NCBI RefSeq assembly: GCF_963169125.1
Contig: NC_084799.1
Span: 65,208,643 to 65,272,642 of the forward strand
Direction of reading: 5' to 3'
DNA from: Humulus lupulus
Lineage: Eukaryota; Streptophyta; Magnoliopsida; Rosales; Cannabaceae
DNA length: 64,000 bases
This document shows, piece after piece, positions 44,073-53,113 of the stretch. Numbering within the stretch: position 1 is the first letter of the stretch; each line of letters starts with the position of its first letter. The notes beneath the pieces were generated by a model. The model was not told the DNA's origin and searched no databases. It saw only the letters and a program-made list of their open reading frames with translations. A program made the translations under genes and the position numbers.

Positions 44073-44570
44073 GACCCGGTTATATTCGGGATTTTGAATA
44101 TTCCAAACTTAGTTCTTGTTAGGTTTTATTGCTATCCCGAGCTTCTAAGGAAGCCATTGGATCTTCAATTTTGCTAACTTCTAAGTTTTCGACCTGGTTG
44201 TATCCAGGATATTTAATTAAAACTTATTTCGCGCTAGGTTTATTGACACCTCATGTTTTTTAGAAAAAACACTGGTTAATCAATTTTGCTAACTTCTAAA
44301 TTTCGGACCTGGTTGTATCCAGGATATTTAATTAAAACTTAGTTCGTGCTAGGTTTATTGACACCTAGTGTTTTTTTAGAAAAAATATTGGTTAATCAAA
44401 TTTACTAACTTCCAAGTTTTAGACCTGGTTGTATCCAGGATTTTTTTTTTGTACCTGGTTATGTCCATAATTTTTAATGATTTAGAACTCAGTTCGTGTT
44501 GGATTTATCGATACCTCACGTTTCCTTAAAAAGAAAACATCGGTTAATCAATTCTGCTAGCTTTTGAGTT
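44073..44570. repeat. Tandem repeat of about 116 bp in gypsy B
   Basis: The marker GACCTGGTTGTATCCAGG recurs at 44191, 44306 and 44422, with a diverged first copy at 44073 and a partial one near 44452. Spacing is 115-118 bp. Each unit also contains GGTTTATTGACACCT and GGTTAATCAATTTTGCTAAC. The array lies between integrase and the antisense gene, a part of Tat-type elements known to generate tandem repeats that can seed satellites. Confidence 0.85.
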
Positions 44571-45372
44571 TCAATCCTTTCGAGTACCAGGTCGCCCAAA
44601 CCAAAGATGTGCCTTCTGACCTTTGAATTAAAATAACGAGCGATTTTTTGCTGGTAATGCGCAAGCTGTAGCTATGAATCCTCTTATTTTTCATCAATTA
44701 GGTCGAGAGACGTGCTGAGCAACTCATCATTCTGCTCATGTTTGAAGGTCTGGAGTCTGTGCATGGTTATCTTCGTTTTGACGGGAAGGACAGCCTCACT
44801 TCCGAAAGTCAGGGAGAAAGGGGTGTGCCCCGTAGAAGTTCGGTGGGAGGTCTGGTACGCCCATAGTACCTGTGGGAGCTGCTCAAGCTAGACTCCCTTG
44901 GCCTCATATAACCGCTTCTTAAGGCTTGCTTTGAGGGTCTTATTCACGGCCTCGATCTGCCTAGTGGCGGGTAGGCAACCGAAGATAAACTTTTAATTAT
45001 GTCGTGCCTTTCACAGAACTCGGTGAAGAGATCGCTATCGAACTGAGTTCCATTATCTGATACAATCTTCTTGGGCAGTCTGAATCGGCACACAATACTC
45101 TTGACTACAAAGTCGAGGACTCTTTTTGAGGTGATTGTTGCTAGGGGCTCGGCTTCTACCCACTTCGTGAAATAATCAATGGCTACCACCGCATAGCGAA
45201 CTCCTCATTTTCCCGTGGGCAGGGCTCCCATTAAATCGATTCCCCATACCGCGAATGGCCATGGGGATGAGATCATTTTCAGCTCGACTAGTGGAGCTCG
45301 GGCGATTGTGGCGAACTGCTGGCATTTGCCGCACTTTCGGACGTAGGAGATGGAATCCTTTGATAAAGTGAG
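44571..45372 (-). pseudogene. Integrase of gypsy B, catalytic and carboxyl part
   Basis: On the minus strand this continues integrase from the other side of element D. The first codons encode CGKCQQ of the zinc region, then AIDYFTKWVEAEPLATITS and SDNGTQFDSDLFTEFCERH of the catalytic core. A frameshift near 44950 follows, and the remainder (PFSLTFGSEAVLPV-like text) is readable only across frames with stops. The gene was split when D inserted at 45368-45372. Confidence 0.85.
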
Positions 45373-46341
45373 TGATTAATTTAATCTCCATATTTTTCCT
45401 ATAAATATAGTCTTGTAAGACCATTTGGGGAGCTCTTCTTCTTCATCTTTTCAACCTCTTCCACATTTCATATTTTTCTCTCTTCTTTTCACTATTTTCT
45501 CTACCATTTTCATCTTTTGAAGAGCATGTTAAGTATGTTATTTTGTAATTTTATTTCAATCTAGTTATGAGCTTCTAATCTTTTTCAAAGGTTATTAAGA
45601 TGATGATGAAGCAAAATGTAACTAGATAGTATTTTTTTGTTGTATGTTGATTTCCCATTTGTACAACATTGTTTATGGATTTTTCTATCAAAGATATGCA
45701 TTTTTCATCTATTATTGAGTGTTAAGGCATGTTACACTTAGTTCTTCATTATGCAAAAATATGATATTCTTTGATTAAATGTTTTTCATTAAATTGTTCA
45801 CATCTAATTCTTAGAGCATAAGTATCATATTTTTCCTAAACATAATCTCTTTGATTTTTTGTAGTTTCATTAGGTTGTAACACAACTAATGCTTAGAAAT
45901 TATATCTTATATAAGTGAAGAAAAATCCTACATTTTTTAAAGTAACTTGTGCCTGAATAGAAAATGTATTTTGGAAAAAAATATAGTGTGATTTATTTCA
46001 ACTATATATAAACTTGGGAATCAATATACTTATAAATATTATTGAACTTGCATTTTGTGGATTCTAATATCTTAATAATCTTATTTTACATATCTCATTT
46101 GAAAACTATTTTTCTATTTAATCTTAAATCTTTTTATTACTTGTCTTTTATTTTTCTAAAACAAAATCTCATCAAATATTTGGAACTAGGTTAGAATATT
46201 CTTGCTTTGTTTGAAATAGTTTCTTTTGATGTTAGTCAACTCCCATGGGTTCGACCTCGTACTTACATGAACATTATATTCCGAAACGATTCGTGCACTT
46301 GCGAGTTTAAATATTAAAACATACCCGTTTTGGGTCCAACA
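45373..46341 (+). repeat. Inverted LTR segment at left end of D
   Basis: It starts TGATTAATTTAATC and ends GGTCCAACA, the true LTR 3' end. It matches the right LTR in reverse complement along its length (about 970 bp) with few differences. It lacks the first 1.1 kb of the LTR. The LTR TATA box is retained at 45400-45407 on the plus strand. Confidence 0.9.
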
Positions 46342-46351
46342 AGTTTTTTGC

Positions 46352-46390
46352 TAAAAAGTGGTAAAATAACTCTATTTTGTAGAGTTATCA
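46352..46390 (-). repeat. 39-bp stub of the proper 3' LTR of D
   Basis: Immediately left of the polypurine tract the minus strand reads TGATAACTCTACAAAATAGA and on to CACTTTTTA, matching the LTR start, and then stops. The next bases (46342-46351) correspond to the sequence between LTR and primer site, in the opposite orientation. Confidence 0.85.
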
Positions 46391-46403
46391 CACCCCTAAA
46401 CTT
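46391..46403 (-). other. Polypurine tract of D
   Basis: AAGTTTAGGGGTG on the minus strand directly before the LTR start TGATAACTC. Confidence 0.75.
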
Positions 46404-47314
46404 AATATTTTGCTAGTCCTCGAGCAAAAGAAAAATTAAAAACACATACATTTTTTTTTAATTAGTGATGTCAACAATGTCCTCAAAGATTGTACATTGA
46501 AAATAATTTATAAAAAATATGAATCAAAATTAACCTTATGTAATTAATTCCATAGTTAATCTTGCTTTGAAAATATATATTTTAAATTAGAAGTCCAAAA
46601 CTATTTATCAAGTTATTATGTGAATTTTGGAAAAATTGTTGTAATAAACTATTTATTTCACATATTATGATGAATGATTTTTTTCAAAATTTCATTTTTT
46701 TTAAGCAAAATTGACCCAAGAATTAAACACAAAGCTAAAGAAAGATTCATATATATTTTTTTAAAACTAAAATCAAACTCAATCAAGGGTATTATCAAAG
46801 GAAAAACGGCTATCAAGGGTTTTTTTTTTCTTTTTTTTTTTATAGAAAATAAAGTATAAAAGCACAAAACTATATAAATATAAATTACTAGAAAGATAAT
46901 ATTAAACATATATAAATATATATTTTTTTGTTATAATTAATATATAAAATAGATACTCTATCATCCAATTTTTTTTGTTTTTTTGTTTTTTTTTAAAGAA
47001 ATTCTACCATTTTCAAACACATGAAAGAAGTAACCATATAAACCCACTACCCCCAAACTTAATTTATGCATTGTCCTCAATGTATCAAAATACAAATATA
47101 AATTGAAGCGTGAAAGAGTTTAGAGTTTAGAATGGTCGTACCTCATCATGGAGCATTGTCAAGAGTGCAACAAAAAAGAAACAAAAATCAAAACAAGAAG
47201 TTAACCTAAAACACACAACAAAAGTGAAATATAAAATGAAACATAAAAATGTGGGTTGCCTCCCACAAAGCGCTTTAGTTTATAGTCTTTAGCTCGACTA
47301 AAAAAAAATTTCTT
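46404..47314 (-). other. Non-coding internal part of D
   Basis: AT-rich with long T runs. Near 47255-47300 the minus strand carries the AAAGCGCTTTGTGGGAGGC text typical of gypsy elements downstream of coding sequence. No pol motif is present. Confidence 0.55.
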
Positions 47315-48065
47315 TTAACCTACACCCAATCGATAGTGTAAAATTTCATTAATAGGGTGAGTTATGACTTTGATGCAAATGCCATGAATAAGAATTGATA
47401 ACATCACACCTACAAGAAAGTTAGAAATATGCAATTTTAATGGAATATCAATAAAATACGAAAATTGCATATCTATATTAGGCTCCTTTTCATTTTGAGT
47501 AAATATACAAATTTGTTCAATTATGGGCTCTTGAAATATAATTATATCTTTTTCATTTTCCTTATGAGCCTCGAAAATTATTTCATCCAACTCTTTGGTT
47601 TTATTAGGGTGTTGGATGCATATTACAAGTTCTTCAACAACTTCATTCTCCTTTTCATTTTCAATTTGACTATTTGGATTGGGAATGGGTTGGTTGGGAT
47701 AAACTTGTTTTTCCGACTCTATAATAGTTGCAAGTTGTCCTACTATTGTTTCAATTTTTGAGATTGACTGAGACTGGGCTAGTAAGATTTGGTAGGTTGA
47801 TTGCATAAACTGTTGTAGGGTATCCTCTAAAGATGGGCTGGGCATGACTTTGATTATGCATGTTGAATTCATGCCCTATTGGAGACTGGGTATGACTCCA
47901 TAAAAAAATTGGATTATAGGTGGGGGCAAATGAGATATCTAAGGATTCACCATAATCATGCATGTCATTAGTTTCTCCATAATTTAAATTTGATTGCACA
48001 TAATAGTTGTACTCAGAATTCCAACTATAATTAAAATGATTCATATGGAAAAAACTAAATGACAA
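47315..48065 (-). pseudogene. Gag-like remnant of D
   Basis: Two overlapping frames (47751-48065 and 47315-47872) read through a frameshift. The text PSLEDTLQQFMQSTYQILL and SISKIETIVGQLATIIES followed by PNQPIPNP matches the region after the capsid in Athila-like gag (the IGQLA and proline motif). No zinc knuckle, protease or polymerase follows. It probably no longer makes a working protein. Confidence 0.6.
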
Positions 48066-48227
48066 ACTAATTTTTTTTTTAAGATGGCAATTAAGGTAAA
48101 AAGAAAAATAAAATAAAATTAAGAGAACAATGTTAAGATATTAAACAATTACATGATAATATGATAAAAGACAAAGAAAAATAAGATAAAATTAAGTAAG
48201 ATTATAAAAAAAAAAATTAGGCAAGAG

Positions 48228-48651
48228 TAGGGAGGCATAGCATGCCATCAACCATAACAAAATTAAGGTAAAAATTAGGAGGCACAAGTTCCATCAACTA
48301 AATGATCAACAAAAAAAAAAAAAATAAATAAAAGCAAGGAGGCACTAATGCCATCAACCAACACTAATAATGATAATGATAATAATAATAAAACTTAGGA
48401 GACACTAATGCCATCAACTAAGATAATAAACAAAAATGAAAGCTAGGAGACACTAATGCCATCACTAGAGGAGATAGATTGTTCAAGTATGTAGGAGGCA
48501 AAAAATGCACTCAACTATCAAGGATTAGGAGGCACAAATGCACTCAACTAAAAAAACATAAAAAGTAAAAAAGAAAAAGGAAAAGGGTTAGGAGGCACTA
48601 ATGCACTCAACTAATAAGAAAGTAGGGGGCACTAAATGCCATCAACTACCA
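48228..48651 (-). repeat. Interspersed tandem motif in D leader
   Basis: Nine copies of a 25-bp motif, consensus TAGGAGGCACTAATGCCATC then AACTA, start near 48229, 48276, 48336, 48395, 48443, 48490, 48525, 48587 and 48622. AT-rich spacers of variable length (10-35 bp) separate them. The motif contains a GGCACTAATGCC inverted repeat. The array lies between primer site and gag on the element's own strand. Confidence 0.85.
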
Positions 48652-48860
48652 AGAAATATGTATAATATAATATATAACAATAGAAATAAATATATGTATA
48701 ACTTTCTTTTTTTCTTTTCGATTTTTACTCTTTTTTTCGATTTTTTTTATAGATATATATATTTTTTACTTTTTTTTTTAAGATGATAGTGCAAATAAAA
48801 ATAAAATAACTAGTAGAAGAATGTTACTTACCTTGTAGAAAGATCGTTTCTTTCTTGCAA

Positions 48861-48879
48861 CTCCCCGGCAACGGCGCCA
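48861..48879 (-). other. Primer-binding site of D
   Basis: TGGCGCCGTTGCCGGGGAG on the minus strand, six bases inside the LTR. This primer site is common in plant gypsy elements of Athila type and their deletion derivatives. Confidence 0.85.
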
Positions 48880-48885
48880 AAAACT

Positions 48886-51006
48886 TGTTGGACCCAAAAC
48901 GGGTATGTTTTAATATTTAAACTCGCAAGTGCACGAATCGTTTCGGAATATAATGTTCATGTAAGTACGAGGTCGAACCCATGGGAGTTGACTAACATCA
49001 AAAGAAACTATTTCAAACAAAGCAAGAATATTCTAACCTAGTTCCAAATATTTGATGAGATTTTGTTTTAGAAAAATAAAAGACAAGTAATAAAAAGATT
49101 TAAGATTAAATAGAAAAATGGTTTTCAAATGAGATATGTAAAATAAGATTATTAAGATATTAGAATCCACAAAATGCAAGTTCAATAATATTTATAAGTA
49201 TATTGATTCCCAAGTTTATATATAGTTGAAATAAATCACACTATATTTTTTTCCAAAATACATTTTCTATTCAAGCACAAGTTACTTTAAAAAATATAGG
49301 ATTTTTCTTCACTTATATAAGATATAATTTCTAAGCATTAGTTGTGTTACAACCTAATGAAACTACAAAAAATCAAAGAGATTATGTTTAGGCAAAATAT
49401 GATACTTATGCTCTAAGAATTAGATGTGAACAATTTAATGAAAAACATTTAATCAAAGAATATCATATTTTTGCATAATGAAGAACTAAGTGTAATATGC
49501 CTTAACACTCAATAATAGATGAAAAATGCATATCTTTGATAGAAAAATCCATAAACAATGTTGTACAAATGGGAAATCAACATACAACAAAAAAATACTA
49601 TCTAGTTACATTTTGCTTCATTATCATCTTAGTAACCTTTGAAAAAGATTAGAAGCTCATAACTAGATTGAAATAAAAATTACAAAATAACATACTTAAC
49701 ATGCTCTTCAAAAGATGAAAATGGTAGAGAAAATAGTGAAAAGAAGAGAGAAAAATATGAAATATGGAAGAGGTTGAAAAGATGAAGAAGAAGAGCTCCC
49801 CAAATGGTCTTACAAGACTCTATTTATAGGCAAAATATGGAGATTAAATTAATCAAATTAAAATAAATAAATTGATTAATTTAATTGTGTTGGGAAGTGG
49901 TAGGATAAATAGAGTAAGTGTAAGAGTATTAGAAAGATGAAATGTTTGGTTGGGTAAAAGATTAGTGAAAAGCTAGGGTAAAAAAATGAATTAGGAATGT
50001 TTATTTAGGTAAGAAAAATAGGGAAGAGTGAATTGATATTTGAGTGAAAAATATTGGAAATAAAAATGTGGTTTTTGGCCTTTTGGTGGCTATTGGCAGC
50101 TTGGTTGTCTTGGCATGGGACATCATGTCGAATTGGGCCAGGCGGGCTGGTCTTGGGCTGAATGGCTGCTGAAGGGTGGCAGGGAGGTGATGTTGGCGGG
50201 CTGGGCTTGGGCCCGAAGGAGGTGGGAAGGCTGGTGCATGTTGAGGCACGGCTTGAGCTTCGGTGGAGTCACGCTAGGAGGCTGAAGAAGCAGCTGCTTG
50301 GGCGCTGGGCCTTCTTTGCTGAAGGAAGGAAGGTAGCATGTGATTTAGTTGGCTGAAGTCTTCAGGCGTTGACAGCTGGCGTGGAGAATGTCACTGCTGG
50401 AAAGAGTGCTTCGGTTGAGGTGTTATGTGCTGGGAAGTTGGAGAAACCAAGCTGAAATGGATGGGTGCTGGTGGAGTTGGGAGGCAACTGGGCCTTGGGC
50501 CTGGCTGGGCAGACGGGTACTGTAGCAGGCGGGCCCAGAAGGCTGGGGCTGTGGGCTGATGAGGCTTATGCCACTTTTCTTTGTTTCTTTCTTGAAAATG
50601 CCACATTTTACCTTTCTTTTTTCAGCTTTAAATCTTTTCTAACACCGATCAAACAACATACTCCCTACAAAATAAATCATAAACTAAATTAAAATTAAAT
50701 ATTTTCACTAATAAAATATATCATATAACTTCCATGAAAATATCAATTAAAATTTAATTTACATAACATTTAATTTCAATAAAATCATATTTTTAGCATT
50801 CAACTAACAACACTAATTTCAACTAATTAAATTACAACATAAAAAAATAAAATATCTATAAAAACATATAAAAATCTAGAAAATTACAATAAGACTAATA
50901 AATGCACAATTACTTAAAAACTTAATAAATTAATTAAAAACTCAATAATTAAGTAACAATTAGCACATAAAAAGTGGTAAAATAACTCTATTTTGTAGAG
51001 TTATCA
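48886..51006 (-). repeat. Complete (5') LTR of D
   Basis: On the plus strand it starts TGTTGGACCC and ends GAGTTATCA. In element orientation it is TGATAACTC...GGTCCAACA, 2.1 kb. The TATA box is at 49821-49828 on the minus strand. A GC-rich block at about 50040-50620 encodes proline/serine-rich ORFs on the minus strand. It is the same family as solo LTR E (58954-60853). Confidence 0.9.
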
Positions 51007-51011
51007 GTGAG

Positions 51012-51260
51012 CCAATAATATCCATGCCTTAATATTTTTAAGGCCAAGTTTTCCCGCCCAGCATGATCCCCATAGAAACCTTCATGCACCTCCTGTAAAA
51101 TAGTTTTGGCCTCCTCTGGTAGAACACATCGTAGAAGAGGCAAGGAATGGCCATGTCGGTACAACGCTCCATCCACGACACATATTTTGGAGCTTGATAG
51201 AGTATCCTTCTCGCGTCTTTTCGTTCATCAGGCAACTTCCCTATTGTAAGATACTCTATT
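51012..51260 (-). pseudogene. Integrase amino part of gypsy B
   Basis: The zinc-binding start of integrase: VLPEEAKTILQEVHEGFYGD, then HAGRENLALKILRHGYYW, both histidines present. It is cut at GTGAG by element D and continues at 45372. Confidence 0.85.
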
Positions 51261-52266
51261 ATGGGAGTCATCCAGGTCGGCCTAATGTCGATCATCTCGA
51301 CCTCCATCGTGCCTCCAGCCACGCTTGGGCTCTCCAAGAATTCCACTGGTACTATGCTCAGAGTCTCGGCTTCCTTGGAGGTAGCGAGTCTCGCCAAAGC
51401 GTCAGTGTTGACAAACTGCTCGCGAGGGATCTACTCGACTAGGCCATATTCAAATTCTGATAGCTCCTTCTTCACTTTGGCTAGGTAAGCCGCCATCTTG
51501 GCCCCCCGCACTTGGTATTCCCCTGACACTTGGTTTACCACGAGCTGGGAATCGCTATAGCACTGGACGACCCTGGCCTTCAACTCCTTTGCAACTCTAA
51601 GCTCGGCCAATAAAGCTTCATATTCGGCTTCGTTGTTGGACGCCTCGAACCCGATCCGTAGCGCGAAGTGGAACCGATGGCCTTCCGAATAGATCAATAT
51701 GATCCCAGCTCTGGACCCGTTCTCGTTAGACGAACCATCCATGAATATTCTCCACAATGCCTGTACTGGTTCTCTCAAAAGCTCCTCCTGAAACCCAGTG
51801 CATTCAGCATGAAATCAGCTAGAGCTTGACTTTTGATCGTAGTTCGTGGTACGTATAGTATTTCAAACTGGTTGAGTTCGATGGCCCATTTTAAGAGACG
51901 CCCCGATGCTTCAGGTTTCTGCAATACCTGCCTTAAAGGTTGATCAGTCATGACGTGGATTGAATGGGATTGGATGTACGGCCTAAGCTTCCTGGAGGCT
52001 AGAATAAGGCAGAACGCCACCTTTTCCATTAAGGGATACCATGATTCAGCTCTAAGAAGTCTTTTGCTTATATAATATACCGGTTTTTGAACCCGGTCCT
52101 CTTCCTGGACTAGCACAGCACTGGTTGCATTTTCCATAACAACCAAATAAAGGAAAAGATGCTCCCCCACCGCTGGTTTAGATAACACTGGCGGCTCATC
52201 CAAATGTGTTTTTAGATTGAGAAATGCCTATTCGCACTCCTCGGTCCATTCAAACTTCTTATTTCC
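51261..52266 (-). pseudogene. RNase H and second RNase H of gypsy B
   Basis: The first RNase H is open at 51775-52203 (FLYLVVMENATSAVLVQEED, TDQPLRQVLQKPEASGRLLK). The second is open at 51431-51778 in another frame (FMDGSSNENGSRAGIILI, NNEAEYEALLAEL, YSDSQLVVNQVSGEYQ). The catalytic residues of the second copy look intact. Two RNase H domains again mark the Tat lineage. Confidence 0.88.
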
Positions 52267-53110
52267 TCAGAGCAGGTTATAGAATGGCAAGCACTTGTAA
52301 ATGGATTTAGAAATGAACCGATTAAGGGCTGCTACTCTTCCAGTCAGACTCTGGACATCTTTACATGACCTGGGCAAAGGCATTTCTAATAACGACTTGA
52401 CTTTATCTGGGTTTGCCTTTATCCCCCTCGTCTTGACTATGAATCCCAGAAACTTTCCTGATGCCACTTTGAAATTACACTTTTGGGGATTCATCCTCAT
52501 GTTATATCTTCTTAAGATCTCAAAACATTTCTTCAGATTGGGAACATGGTTATCGACAATCTTAGATTTGACCAGCATATCATCAACATACACTTCCATG
52601 TTTTTCCCGATCTGATCAGCGAACATTCTGTTGACTAATCGTTGGTAGGTAGCCCCTGCGTTTTTCAGCCCGAAGGGCATAACTTTATAACAGTAAACAT
52701 TTGTTGGAGTCATAAAGCTAGTATGCTCCTAGTTCGCGAGGTTCATCGCGATCTGGTTATATCCAGAATACGCATCCATGAAGGACATAAGCTCGTGCCC
52801 CATAGTGGCATCCACCAACTGATCAATCCTTGGCAATGGGAAGCAGTCCTTGGGACAAGCTTTGTTTAAGTCGAAGAAGTCAATGCAGGTCCGCCACTTT
52901 CCATTTGGCTTTGGGACCAGGACAGGATTCGAGACCCAGATCGGATATTTAGCCTCGCGAATGAACCCGCATTTTAACAGCCGAGCTACTTCTTCTTCCA
53001 GGGCCTCAGCTCGGGTTGTACCCAGACGCCTCTGCTTCTGGGATTTCGCAGGTACGCTTTTATCCAAGTTCAGGTTGTGCATGATCACACTCGAGCTTAT
53101 CCCTACCATG
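52267..53110 (-). pseudogene. Reverse transcriptase of gypsy B
   Basis: RT motifs in order: VLVPKPNGKWRTCIDFFDLN, PLPRIDQLVDA, FMDAYSGYNQIAM, MPFGLKNAGATYQRLV and the intact catalytic YVDDMLVKS, then KFLGFIVKTRGIKANPDKVK. A stop at 52729 separates the fingers from the palm in the same frame, and another at 52267 ends the thumb. Confidence 0.9.
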
Positions 53111-53113
53111 TCT

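Larger units (their letters stand above)
45373..51006 (-). mobile_element. Non-autonomous element D with inverted terminal LTRs
   Basis: D is bounded by exact GTGAG duplications (45368-45372 and 51007-51011). At the right is a complete LTR (48886-51006) with primer site and internal region, all on the minus strand. At the left a normal 3' LTR is absent. The polypurine tract is followed by only about 39 bp of U3, then a 969-bp LTR segment in plus orientation (45373-46341) nearly identical to 48886-49855. The internal 2.5 kb has only a gag-like fragment and a tandem array. The primer site is the TGGCGCCGTTGCCGGGG type common in Athila-like gypsy elements. It lies inside integrase of B. Confidence 0.85.

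Noticed and set aside
48228..48651. CRISPR-like array
   Set aside because: Nine repeats with spacers superficially resemble one, but repeats are degenerate, spacers are AT-rich and of irregular length, and this is a plant retrotransposon leader.
50162..50692. Plus-strand ORFs in the GC-rich block of D's LTR
   Set aside because: They are antisense to the element; the sense-strand P/S-rich ORFs explain the same composition and the frames are not conserved in LTR E.
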